Shown here one piece after another: positions 36,609-47,089 of a DNA stretch of 64,000 nucleotides. Position numbers and translations under genes: made by a program. The notes under the pieces were generated by a model. The model had not been told where the DNA came from and did no database searches. It saw only the letters and a list, made by a program, of their open reading frames with translations. The stretch is from Stenotrophomonas oahuensis. Its GTDB lineage: Bacteria > Pseudomonadota > Gammaproteobacteria > Xanthomonadales > Xanthomonadaceae. Location of the stretch: NCBI RefSeq assembly GCF_031834595.1, contig NZ_CP115541.1:2970501-3034500 (forward strand), read 5' to 3'. Every line of letters starts with the position of its first letter. The stretch's first letter is position 1.

Positions 36609-38072
36609 TCATCGCCCGCCGACCGGATCCGGATCATGATCCGCCACGGGCGAGGGCGGCTGCGCCGGCACCTCGGCCGGCGAAGCGGCCACTTCCTCAC
36701 GATGACTCGGCAACATGCGCGCCTTGCGCCAGCCACCCCAGCGGTAATACGCCAGCGACAGCAGCATCGCGCACAGCGAACTCACCGGAAAACTCCACCA
36801 CACCGCATCCGCGCCCAGCCGATCCTGCATCAGTTCGGCAAACGGCACCCGCACGCCCCACAGCGAGGCGGCGAGGATCAGCAGCGGCGGGATCACCGCA
36901 CCGGTGGACCGCACCACGCCGGAAATGACGAAGCTCACACCGAAGAACAGGAATGACCATATCGCGATGTGGTTCAAGTGCCGCGCCACATCCAGCGCTT
37001 CGCTGCCGCTGGGCAGGAACAGTGCCAACGTATACCGGTCGAGCAGGATCAACGGCAGGATCAACAACCCCGTCAGTGCGAAGTTGAACAGCACGCCGCT
37101 GCGTGCGGTACCGCGCACCCGGTCCCAACGCTGCGCACCGACGTTCTGCGCGGCCATCGAAGAGCACGCCGCACCAATGGCCATCGCCGGCATCTGCACA
37201 TAGGTCCACAACTGCAGCGACGCACCGTACGCTGCGGCGGTGTCGGTGCCGTAGTGGTTGACCATGGACATCATCATGATCATCGACAGCGAGATCAGCA
37301 CCATCTGCAGGCCCATCGGCACGCCTTTGATCACCAGCGCCTTCAGGATCTCCAGGTTCACTTTGAACAGTGCCATGTCCTTACGCCCCAGCCACAGCAC
37401 GTGGCGCTTGTTGCGCATGTACCACAGCAGGCCGATCAACGAGAGCGTCTGCGCGATCAGCGTGGCCCACGCCGCACCGGCAATGCCCAGTTCCGGGAAC
37501 GGTCCGAGCCCGAAGATCAGCAGCGGATTGAACACAATATCCAGCAGCACCGACACCAGCAGGAAGCGAAACGGGGTGCGTGAATCACCTACGCCACGCA
37601 GCGCCGAACTCAGAAACGCGAACGCGTACAACGTGGGCATGGCCAGGAAGATCACCCGCAGGTAGGCCTCGGCCAACGGCAGCGAAGCGGCCGGCGTTCC
37701 CATCGCTGCCAGCAGTGGGCGTGACAGCCACCAACCGGCCACCGCGATCACCGCTGACAAGCCGATGAAGAAAGTGGCACTGGTGCCCATCACCCGGCGC
37801 GCCTGGGCAGTGTCCTTCGCGCCCATCGCCTGGCCAATCAGGATGGTCGCCGCCATGCCGATGCCGAATACCGAACCGATCAGGAAGAACATGATGTTGT
37901 TGGCGTTCGCGGTGGCGGTCAGCGCCGCCTCGCCGAGGAAGCGCCCGACCCAGATCGCGTTCACTGAACCGTTCAAGGACTGGGCGATGTTGCCGGCCAG
38001 AATCGGCAGGGCGAACAGCAGCAGGTTACGCCCGATCGGGCCGGTGGTCAGGTCAAGCGGCGCTTTGGCCAT
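36609..38072 (-). CDS. MATE-family multidrug/cation efflux transporter
   Basis: 487 residues with 12 predicted membrane segments in two MATE repeats (N-terminal LLLFALPILAGNIAQSLNGSVNAIWVGRFLG and the matching GVPMGLQMVLISLSMIMMMSMVNHYG half, given here in outline). It exports drugs or organic cations in exchange for Na+ or H+. The C-terminal ~35 residues are a charged, Pro-rich tail (VPAQPPSPVADHDPDP). It is monocistronic and convergent with rplS. Confidence 0.9.
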   Translation of the reverse strand: MAKAPLDLTTGPIGRNLLLFALPILAGNIAQSLNGSVNAIWVGRFLGEAALTATANANNIMFFLIGSVFGIGMAATILIGQAMGAKDTAQARRVMGTSATFFIGLSAVIAVAGWWLSRPLLAAMGTPAASLPLAEAYLRVIFLAMPTLYAFAFLSSALRGVGDSRTPFRFLLVSVLLDIVFNPLLIFGLGPFPELGIAGAAWATLIAQTLSLIGLLWYMRNKRHVLWLGRKDMALFKVNLEILKALVIKGVPMGLQMVLISLSMIMMMSMVNHYGTDTAAAYGASLQLWTYVQMPAMAIGAACSSMAAQNVGAQRWDRVRGTARSGVLFNFALTGLLILPLILLDRYTLALFLPSGSEALDVARHLNHIAIWSFLFFGVSFVISGVVRSTGAVIPPLLILAASLWGVRVPFAELMQDRLGADAVWWSFPVSSLCAMLLSLAYYRWGGWRKARMLPSHREEVAASPAEVPAQPPSPVADHDPDPVGGR

Positions 38073-38136
38073 GTGCGGTGGAGATCAAGCCGGGTCAGGC
38101 GCACACTAGCATTACCCTTGTCAGTGGGATATCGCG

Positions 38137-38358
38137 ATGCGCACGCCGACGGTTGCCCTCTTGATTGCCCTCGCGGTGGCCGCATGTACCTCTACAGACC
38201 GCCTGCGCGACACCCAGGTGCGGCCCATGGACCGACCCGAATGCCAGGTTGGCAGCCAGCGCCGCGACCTGGACGCCGGCGTGCCCACGCTGATCGGTGG
38301 CACCGGCTGTCGCAGCGACCCGTCCAACCCGCGGCCCCTGAACAAACGACCGGAGTAG
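38137..38358 (+). CDS. Small lipoprotein
   Basis: 73 residues. The signal peptide VALLIALAVAAC-TST is a good lipobox. The mature part is polar with two more cysteines (RPECQVGSQRRD and GGTGCRSDPSN) that could form a disulfide. It lies 8 bp before the Hsp15 gene and may share its transcript. Function unknown. Confidence 0.75.
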   Translation: MRTPTVALLIALAVAACTSTDRLRDTQVRPMDRPECQVGSQRRDLDAGVPTLIGGTGCRSDPSNPRPLNKRPE

Positions 38359-38365
38359 TGACCCT

Positions 38366-38776
38366 TTGACCACTGATGTTTCCGTACCCGTGCCGAGTGT
38401 CCGCCTGGACGTATGGTTGTGGGCGGCGCGCTTCTTCAGAACCCGCAGTCTGGCCAAGCAGGCCATTGAAACCGGCAAGGTCGACGTGGCCGGGCAGCGC
38501 CCGAAGTCATCGCGCGCGGTGCGGGTGGGTGAGCAGCTGCAGATCAGCCGCGGCGAAGAACGTTACGAGGTGGAGGTGTTGGGGCTCAGTGATCAACGCG
38601 GCCCTGCACCGGTCGCGCAGCAGCTGTATGCGGAAAGCGAGGACTCCAAGGCGCGACGTGCCGAGCAGCGTTCGCAGCGGGTGGCGATGCGTGATGGTTT
38701 CCAGGCACCGGAGCATCGCCCGGATAAACGCGCGCGACGGTTGATCCGCGCGCTGGGTGATCTCGACGCCATGTAA
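38366..38776 (+). CDS. hslR: Heat-shock protein 15 (S4-domain RNA-binding)
   Basis: 136 residues. The S4 domain reads VRLDVWLWAARFFRTRSLAKQAIETGKVDV..., typical of Hsp15, which binds 50S subunits carrying a nascent chain after heat shock. A basic C-terminal tail follows (EHRPDKRARRLIRALGD). No ATG opens the frame: the start is probably TTG 38366, 9 nt after GGAG, with an internal GTG as the alternative. Confidence 0.88.
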   Translation: MTTDVSVPVPSVRLDVWLWAARFFRTRSLAKQAIETGKVDVAGQRPKSSRAVRVGEQLQISRGEERYEVEVLGLSDQRGPAPVAQQLYAESEDSKARRAEQRSQRVAMRDGFQAPEHRPDKRARRLIRALGDLDAM

Positions 38777-38793
38777 CGCCGCACGGTGTGCGG

Positions 38794-38870
38794 CACACGA
38801 CCAACGGTCGTGCGCTACCAGATCATCGTGCCGGTGAGAAACGGGTAGCGCACGACCGTTGGTCGTGCGC
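38794..38870. repeat. Pair of REP elements, GCACGACC stem
   Basis: Two inverted units with the GCACGACC-GTT-GGTCGTGC stem, each with a CTAC/GTAG outer end, between the convergent hslR and katG. Confidence 0.8.
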
Positions 38871-38884
38871 CCCAGACACCCCGC

Positions 38885-41104
<2,220 letters not shown>

Positions 41105-41168
41105 CTACCTGTGTACTGGCGAGAGAGGGAGTGGCCTCGCGAACAAGGCGTGTGGGAGTGCCTTGACG

Positions 41169-41231
41169 ATAGTGAACGTCGGTCGATAGGTAAAATCGAT
41201 TGATTCTTTGGTGTCGATAGATGCTGTCTAT
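41169..41231 (-). promoter_or_regulatory. OxyR-like sites upstream of katG
   Basis: ATAG at 41169, ATAG-N7-CGAT at 41186-41200, and a perfect ATAG-N7-CTAT at 41217-41231, extended to TCGATAG-N7-CTATCGA. The spacing between dyads (16 nt) differs from the classical 7 nt, so the exact occupancy is uncertain. Confidence 0.6.
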
Positions 41232-41273
41232 CGATGGGTGGCCGGGTCGAAGGTGACCCGGCCACTGCGGGGT

Positions 41274-41882
41274 TCAGCGTTTGCCGCCGAGCAGGCCCAG
41301 CACGTCGCTGACGCCGAATTTGCCGTCGCCGTCCTGGTCGAGCACGCCACCGAGCAGGTCGCCGATGCCGCCGCCGCCGGTCTGACGGTTCTCCTCGCCG
41401 AGGGCCTGGCTGAGCTGGTTGGCGTTGCCCTGCTGGGCAAATTGTTTGGCCAGGAACGACATTACGATGGGGGCGAGGATCATCAGCAACTGGCCGGAAC
41501 GGCCGCTGTCCAAGCCTGTCTTCTGCCCCAGCAGACTGGCCGCCTGCGGCGTTTGCCCGCCGAATACGTGGCCAAGGATGCCGGCTCCGTTGGTGGAGGG
41601 TGTAGCGGCACCGCCGCCCAGGACGGAGCCAAGTAGACCGCCAAGGTCGAAGCCACCGCCTCCGCTTCCCAGGTGGTCGCGCTGCAGCGCATTGAGCAGC
41701 GACTGCGCCCCCTGTGGCTGGCTGGCGTTGTTGGCGAGGCCGCCCATGAGCAGGGGCAAGGCGGCGCTGATCGCCTGCGATGCTTGGCCGCTGTCCATGC
41801 CGAGCTGTTGGGAAACCTGCTGCAGGGCGGGCCCGCTCTGCAGCTGCGAGAAGAGCGAAGCAGTGAGCGATTGCGTATTCAC
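41274..41882 (-). CDS. DUF937 family protein with an EF-hand-like loop
   Basis: About 202 residues. Gly-rich DUF937/YidB-type protein with ALPLLMGGLANNASQPQG and LLGSVLGGGAATP segments. The C-terminus DQDGDGKFGVSDVLGLLG looks like a calcium-binding EF-hand or dockerin loop. The start is GTG 41882, after AAGGAG with a 6-nt spacer; the longer ATG frame has no such site. No signal peptide. Role unknown. Confidence 0.8.
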   Translation of the reverse strand: MNTQSLTASLFSQLQSGPALQQVSQQLGMDSGQASQAISAALPLLMGGLANNASQPQGAQSLLNALQRDHLGSGGGGFDLGGLLGSVLGGGAATPSTNGAGILGHVFGGQTPQAASLLGQKTGLDSGRSGQLLMILAPIVMSFLAKQFAQQGNANQLSQALGEENRQTGGGGIGDLLGGVLDQDGDGKFGVSDVLGLLGGKR

Positions 41883-41971
41883 GATCGACTCCTTGGGTCC
41901 AGGGGTGGGGGACCGGCGGAGCATAACGCCGCGTATACGAAGACCATGCGAAGGCTTCACGCGGCCGGCCA

Positions 41972-42117
41972 CCCGACCAACGGTCGGGTGCTACCGTGCG
42001 GGTTGGCGGGCCGCGGCCGTGGGTCGCAACGCCCCGCATGCCCGGCGGCGGGTCACGGCCGTGGGTCGAAGCGTCCCCGCATGGCCCAGCGGTAGGTCAC
42101 GACCGTTGGTCGTGACC
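41972..42117. repeat. REP cluster between the DUF937 gene and mutS
   Basis: A CCCGACC-AAC-GGTCGGG hairpin ending GCTAC (41972-41994) and a GTAGGTCACGACC-GTT hairpin (42092-42117) flank two degenerate GGCCGTGGGTCG units. The last touches the mutS stop codon. Confidence 0.75.
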
Positions 42118-44706
42118 TCACAACAATCCCTTCAACCGGTACAACGCCTCCAGCGCCTGCTTCGGGGTCAGCTCATCCGGATCAATCGCCGCCAGCGCCT
42201 CCTGCGCCTTGCTCGACGGCGCGGTAAACAGCCCGAACTGCTGCGGGGCATCCAGCGCCTGCGGAGCCATGGTGGCCGCCACGGTCTCGCCGCCGCGCTG
42301 TTCCAGCTCAGCCAAGCGACGCCGTGCCTGCGCCACGGTCGCACGCGGCAGGCCGGCCAGCGCGGCCACCTGCAGGCCGAAACTGCGGTTGGCCGGGCCG
42401 TCCTTCACTGCATGCATGAACACCAGTTGCTCGCCGTGCTCCACGGCATCCAGATGCACGTTTGCAATGCCACTGGCACCGCCTTCATGCTGCTCGTCGG
42501 CCAACGCGGTCAATTCGAAATAGTGCGTCGCAAACAGGGTGTAGCAGCGGTTCTGGTACGCCAGGTGGCGCGCCACGGCATCGGCCAGGGCGAGGCCGTC
42601 ATAGGTCGAGGTACCGCGGCCGATCTCATCCATCAGCACCAGCGAATGCTCGGTCGCGTGATGCAGGATGTAGCTGGTTTCAGACATTTCCACCATGAAG
42701 GTGGACTGCCCGCGCGCCAGATCGTCGCCCGCGCCGATGCGGGTGAGAATGCGGTCGATGGGGCCGATCACGGCGCGGCTGGCGGGCACAAAGCTGCCGA
42801 TATGCGCCAGCAGCACGATCAGCGCGTTCTGGCGCATGTAGGTGGACTTACCGCCCATGTTCGGGCCGGTGATCACCAGCATGCGGCGGTCTGGATGCAG
42901 GTCCAGGTCGTTCGGCTCGAACGGCTGCTCGCGCACCGCCTCCACCACCGGGTGGCGGCCGCGTTCGATGCGCAGGCACGGTGCGGTTTCCAGTTCCGGG
43001 CGCGCCCAGTCCAGCGCCTGTGCGCGTTCGGCAAACGCGGCCAGTACGTCCAGCTCGCTCAATGCGGCGGCGCACTGCTTGAGCGGCTCCAGATTCGCGC
43101 CAAGCGTGTCCAGCAGTTGTTCGTACAACAGCTTCTCGCGCGACAGTGAACGCTCGCGCGCTGACAACACCTTGTCCTCGAAGGACTTCAATTCTTCGGT
43201 GATGTAACGCTCGGCATTGGTCAGGGTCTGACGACGCGTGTAATGCACCGGTGCCTTGTCCGACTGACCCTTGCTGATTTCAATGTAGTAACCATGCACG
43301 CGGTTGTAGCCGACCTTCAGCGTGGCGATGCCACTGCTGGCACGCTCGCGTTGTTCCAGGTCGATCAGGAACTGATCGGCGTTGGTGGACAGGCGGCGCA
43401 GTTCATCCAGCTCGGCATCGAAGCCCTCGGCAATCACGCCACCATCGCTGAGCTTCAGTGGCGGCGTCGGTGCAACCGCAGTCGCCAAAAGGTGCGCGCT
43501 TTCGTCGTGCTCGCCCAACGAGGCATGCAGCGCCTGCAGGCGAGGGGAGTCCAGCTTGGCCAGTACCGCGCGGACTTCCGGTAGCAACGCCAGACCATCA
43601 CGGAGGGTGGAGAAATCACGGGGGCGCGCCGAGCGCAATGCCACACGGGTGAGAATACGTTCGAGGTCGCCCAGCGCACGGAACGCATCGCGCACGTCGC
43701 CATCCGCACCGCGATCAATCAGCGTGGCGACCGCGTCGTGGCGCTGCACCAGCACCTCGCGCAGGCGCAGCGGACGATGCAGCCAGCGGCGCAGCAGGCG
43801 GCCGCCCATCGGCGTCACCGTGGTATCGAGCACACCCAGCAGGGTATTGCGGGTGTCGCCATCAACGCGCGTATCCAGTTCCAGATGACGGCGCGTGGCC
43901 GCGTTCATGGCGATGGCTTCGCTGGCGGTTTCGGTGGCAATCGCAGTCAGATGCGGCAGACGCTGCTTCTGGGTTTCTTCCACGTAACCCAGCAGGGCAC
44001 CGGCGGCAGCGGTAGCACGCGGCTTGTCGTCGATGCCGAAGCCGGTCAGGTCGTGCAGCTTGAAGAAGTTCAGCAGCTGGCGGCGTCCACTGTCGGCATC
44101 GAACAGCCACGGCGCGCGACGGCGGATGCCGCTGCGGTGCTTGAGGAATTCCGGCCAGTTCTCTTCGTCCGGCACCAGCAGTTCGGCGGGCTCCAGGCGG
44201 GCCAGTTCGGCTTCCAGTGCGTCGTCGGTATCGACCTCGTTGACCAGGAAGCGGCCGCCAGCCAGATCGGCCCAGGCCAGCCCGTAGCCCTGTTTGTTGC
44301 GCGACAGCGCCATCAGCAGGGTGTCGCGGCGCTCGTCCAGCAGCGCCTCGTCAGTCACCGTGCCCGGAGTGACAATCCGCACCACCTTGCGTTCCACCAG
44401 CCCCTTGGCCAGGGCCGGGTCGCCGATCTGTTCGCAGATCGCCACGGACTCACCCAGCGCCACCAGCCGGGCCAGATAGCCCTCATAGGCATGCACCGGT
44501 ACGCCGGCCATCGGAATCGGCGCGCCGCCCGAGCTGCCGCGCTGGGTCAGGGTGATGTCCAGCAGCCGCGCCGCTTTGCGTGCGTCGTCGTAGAACAGCT
44601 CGTAGAAGTCCCCCATGCGGAAGAACAGCAGCAGGTCCGGATAATCGGACTTGGCTGCGAAGAACTGCTTCATCAGCGGGGTGTGTTCAACGGGCTTCTG
44701 GGTCAC
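42118..44706 (-). CDS. mutS: DNA mismatch repair protein MutS
   Basis: About 862 residues from the GTG at 44706 ([15 protein letters not shown]), the family's usual length. The mismatch-binding Phe-X-Glu lies in [11 protein letters not shown]. The ATPase has Walker [11 protein letters not shown] and Walker [14 protein letters not shown]. The C-terminal helix-turn-helix and tail are complete. The open frame extends to a GTG at 44754, but a TACAAT -10-like box lies at 44738-44743 (minus strand), inside that extension, which argues for 44706. Its stop abuts a REP. Confidence 0.95.
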   Translation of the reverse strand: MTQKPVEHTPLMKQFFAAKSDYPDLLLFFRMGDFYELFYDDARKAARLLDITLTQRGSSGGAPIPMAGVPVHAYEGYLARLVALGESVAICEQIGDPALAKGLVERKVVRIVTPGTVTDEALLDERRDTLLMALSRNKQGYGLAWADLAGGRFLVNEVDTDDALEAELARLEPAELLVPDEENWPEFLKHRSGIRRRAPWLFDADSGRRQLLNFFKLHDLTGFGIDDKPRATAAAGALLGYVEETQKQRLPHLTAIATETASEAIAMNAATRRHLELDTRVDGDTRNTLLGVLDTTVTPMGGRLLRRWLHRPLRLREVLVQRHDAVATLIDRGADGDVRDAFRALGDLERILTRVALRSARPRDFSTLRDGLALLPEVRAVLAKLDSPRLQALHASLGEHDESAHLLATAVAPTPPLKLSDGGVIAEGFDAELDELRRLSTNADQFLIDLEQRERASSGIATLKVGYNRVHGYYIEISKGQSDKAPVHYTRRQTLTNAERYITEELKSFEDKVLSARERSLSREKLLYEQLLDTLGANLEPLKQCAAALSELDVLAAFAERAQALDWARPELETAPCLRIERGRHPVVEAVREQPFEPNDLDLHPDRRMLVITGPNMGGKSTYMRQNALIVLLAHIGSFVPASRAVIGPIDRILTRIGAGDDLARGQSTFMVEMSETSYILHHATEHSLVLMDEIGRGTSTYDGLALADAVARHLAYQNRCYTLFATHYFELTALADEQHEGGASGIANVHLDAVEHGEQLVFMHAVKDGPANRSFGLQVAALAGLPRATVAQARRRLAELEQRGGETVAATMAPQALDAPQQFGLFTAPSSKAQEALAAIDPDELTPKQALEALYRLKGLL

Positions 44707-44789
44707 GCGGGGTCCATCGGGGCAGGCTGGAACGCCTATTGTATCGGCAGGCACTGGGGGGCTGGGGTTTCCCAGCAGCCGATACAGGA

Positions 44790-44808
44790 AGGCCCCTCAA
44801 CGGGGCCT
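44790..44808 (-). terminator. Hairpin terminator candidate after the 43-codon ORF
   Basis: AGGCCCC, loop, GGGGCCT stem between the small ORF and mutS, followed on the minus strand by TCCTGTAT. It could end the upstream transcript. Confidence 0.45.
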
Positions 44809-44821
44809 CTTCGGGTCGGGA

Positions 44822-44953
44822 TCACGGCTTCTTAGGCGGTGGCGGCGGATTCGGCGGAGGAGCCGGCCGCGCGTTACGTGTCACCGGATTGGCATTGTCA
44901 AACGCGTGCCTGACCGGAGGCGGTGGATTAGACCCCTTGCGTAGATATGTCAT
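44822..44953 (-). CDS. 43-residue proline-rich small protein
   Basis: ATG 44953 to TGA 44822 encodes a basic, Pro-rich peptide (MTYLRKGSNPPPPVRHA ... PAPPPNPPPPPKKP). AAGGAG lies 10 nt upstream. It overlaps the end of the membrane-protein gene by 26 bp in another frame and is followed by a hairpin, so translational coupling is plausible. No known family. It is too short for standard gene-length cut-offs. Confidence 0.45.
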   Translation of the reverse strand: MTYLRKGSNPPPPVRHAFDNANPVTRNARPAPPPNPPPPPKKP

Positions 44954-45554
44954 GTTCAGCGTTCTCCTTCGGAAATACTTCGACCCAACGCACGTCAGTT
45001 GCGTGAATGATTATGCCATCCAGATTGGCGAGGTCTACCACGTAGCCATTTTCGTCGATCCAAGCGGGCTGCTGCATGTAGAACTGCCCCGCCGACGGAT
45101 TCACAGGCCACTCCTTTGGCCAGCCGGTGAGGCGCCTTCCATCCTGTAGCTGGAGGATCACGTAGGCCGGATTGGAATCCAGAACGCAGAACCACTCGCT
45201 GGGATGTGAGGTTCGGGAAGTAAATCCGCGACGCCTCAGCCAGGAGTGGAACGTGTCCTTGTTGACGGCGGCGGCAACCACGACGCCTAGTGCTGAAGCT
45301 GCCAGTATTGACCAGGCGGTCTGACTCTCATCGTTCCAGACCCCCACTGCAATAAAAGATCCTGCAGCGACGAGGCCCGTCTTGATCGCGCCGGTGATGC
45401 CTTTCACTACGAAGGTAAAGACCAGTGCCTCGATAGTTCGCTCAAATTGACTGGGCTTTGGGTGTGCGGTCAGCCCGTAGAAGATCCAAGCCGAAAGGAA
45501 GCCTGGGAGCAGGAACAGGAGAAGCGGGGTTGCTTGTGAAAACAGATTGTCCAT
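44928..45554 (-). CDS. Membrane protein, DUF6338-like
   Basis: About 208 residues. N-terminal hydrophobic segments (TPLLLFLLPGFLSAWIFYGL and about residues 50-105) anchor it. The C-terminal half is soluble and looks SH3-like (GRRLTGWPKEWPVNP, GQFYMQQPAWID, DVRWVEVFPKE). The layout resembles DUF6338 proteins, of unknown role. ATG 45554 is preferred over the TTG at 45566. AT content is higher than in neighbouring housekeeping genes, consistent with an accessory gene. Confidence 0.65.
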   Translation of the reverse strand: MDNLFSQATPLLLFLLPGFLSAWIFYGLTAHPKPSQFERTIEALVFTFVVKGITGAIKTGLVAAGSFIAVGVWNDESQTAWSILAASALGVVVAAAVNKDTFHSWLRRRGFTSRTSHPSEWFCVLDSNPAYVILQLQDGRRLTGWPKEWPVNPSAGQFYMQQPAWIDENGYVVDLANLDGIIIHATDVRWVEVFPKENAEHDISTQGV

Positions 45555-45895
45555 ATCGTCAGTCAACAGCCCTTGAGCGCTTGCGCGTGAGTCCCAGCAG
45601 AGTGCCCTCTACGAACGCGGTGTGTTGACGCTGACCTGAGATCAGAACCTGCTTTGGGTTCATTTGAGCCGCAGATTCGTGGATGGCCGTCTACTCTCGC
45701 GCCGCCGCCTCAGCACCGGCGACAAATGTCGCGTTCGGCTTCATGAGCGCACGAATGGCGGATCGGCGCAGGGATTCGACGCGACGGCACCTTGCGTACC
45801 GCATATATGGGAATACCCAACCGTTATTTTAATGCGGCGGCGCGACATGAAAGAGTGGGCTCCTGTTCATGATCGCCTTCGGAGCCCGCCTGCCC
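45555..45895. other. 340-bp interval, no gene seen
   Basis: No supported gene. An AT-rich patch (ATACCCAACCGTTATTTTAA, about 45811-45830) probably contains the promoter of the OsmC/TonB-receptor operon; no clear -35/-10 pair could be fixed. Confidence 0.4.
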
Positions 45896-47089
45896 ATGTC
45901 CGCCGTCCGTTCTGCAGCTCCCGCCAAAGTGATTGGCGCGACCGCATTGTCTGCCCTGCTGTTGCTCGCCGCCCCCTTGGCCTTCTCAGCCGAAGGCACT
46001 GCTTCGCCGCTGCGTGACTACCTCGCGGCCAAACATGTCGCGATCCAGACCCAGCAGGCTCAACCCGGCGTCCCCACCGCGATTCACGCCAAAGTGACCG
46101 CCGAAAGCCGCTCGGGCGTTCGCCGCCTGCGCATCGGGGAGACCAGTGAGTTCCAGTACATCAGCGACAGCGGGCGCAGTTACGCCGGTTACAACCTGGG
46201 AGCCGGCTCCTGGGATTCGCTGGTGGGCACACTGGCCAGTGCCGTGGCCGACGAATACGTGGTGCAGGCGGCGGTGCAGGGACTGCCGCTGGATGGCCTG
46301 GATGTGGTGTTCACCAGCATTCCGGAGCGCAAGAGCGAGACCCTGGCGTATCCGAACAACCTCTCCTATGTCGCCTATATCGATTCGCCAGCCACGGAGG
46401 CCCAGCTGCAGGCGCTGAAGCGTGCCGTGCATGAGAACTCATCAGCGATTGATCTGGTCACCCAGCCGCATCAGGTCAGTCATGCCGAGGTGGACTATGT
46501 GCAGAGCCCGGTCACGCGCGATCCGAAACAGCCGCCGGGCCTGCGCGACTTCATCACCGAGGAAAAGCGTCCGGCCGTGCTGGCCCGGCAGGTGAAGCCG
46601 GCGGACGGGAAGAAGAAGCTCTCCGAGCCCGAAACCCTGGTCGCACGTGCCCATGTCGAACCGCGCACCGGCCTGCGTCGCGTGTTCCTGGGCAAGGACG
46701 GCTACCACCAGCAGCTGCACGACAGCGCCCCCGGTCTGCTGGGCTACGGGCTGGCACCGACCGTGGAAGAACACCTGCTCGGCGTGACCGGTACCTGCCT
46801 GACCCACATCTTCGAGGTCCAGGCCGCATCGCGGAACGTGCTGCTCGATTCACTGGAACTCACCGTCGATGGCCAGCTGAGCCCGCGTTTCGGCAGCAAT
46901 GTCACGTCGCCCGCGCGCTTCAGCGACATTCACTACAAGGTCCGCATTGAGTCGCCGGCCTCGGCACAGGACATCGATGCCCTGCGTCAGTCAGTGGAAG
47001 CCACGTGCCCGCTGTACAACCTGGTGAAGGACGAGCAGAAGCTGGAAGGCCGCATCGTGCGAGGCGCGTATGCGGAACCTGCGCAGTAA
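45896..47089 (+). CDS. Exported tandem-OsmC-domain protein
   Basis: About 397 residues with a signal peptide (IGATALSALLLLAAPLAFSA). Two OsmC-like halves are visible. The second keeps both catalytic-type cysteines (VTGTCLTHIFEVQAA and VEATCPLYNLVKDEQ). The first has the same fold pattern (GAGSWDSLVGTLASAVADEY, NSSAIDLVT) but lacks the cysteines, so it is degenerate. Periplasmic OsmC fusions are unusual; a role in thiol or peroxide defence is inferred. ATG 45896 is the likely start (45869 is possible). It overlaps the TonB receptor gene by 20 bp. Confidence 0.75.
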   Translation: MSAVRSAAPAKVIGATALSALLLLAAPLAFSAEGTASPLRDYLAAKHVAIQTQQAQPGVPTAIHAKVTAESRSGVRRLRIGETSEFQYISDSGRSYAGYNLGAGSWDSLVGTLASAVADEYVVQAAVQGLPLDGLDVVFTSIPERKSETLAYPNNLSYVAYIDSPATEAQLQALKRAVHENSSAIDLVTQPHQVSHAEVDYVQSPVTRDPKQPPGLRDFITEEKRPAVLARQVKPADGKKKLSEPETLVARAHVEPRTGLRRVFLGKDGYHQQLHDSAPGLLGYGLAPTVEEHLLGVTGTCLTHIFEVQAASRNVLLDSLELTVDGQLSPRFGSNVTSPARFSDIHYKVRIESPASAQDIDALRQSVEATCPLYNLVKDEQKLEGRIVRGAYAEPAQ

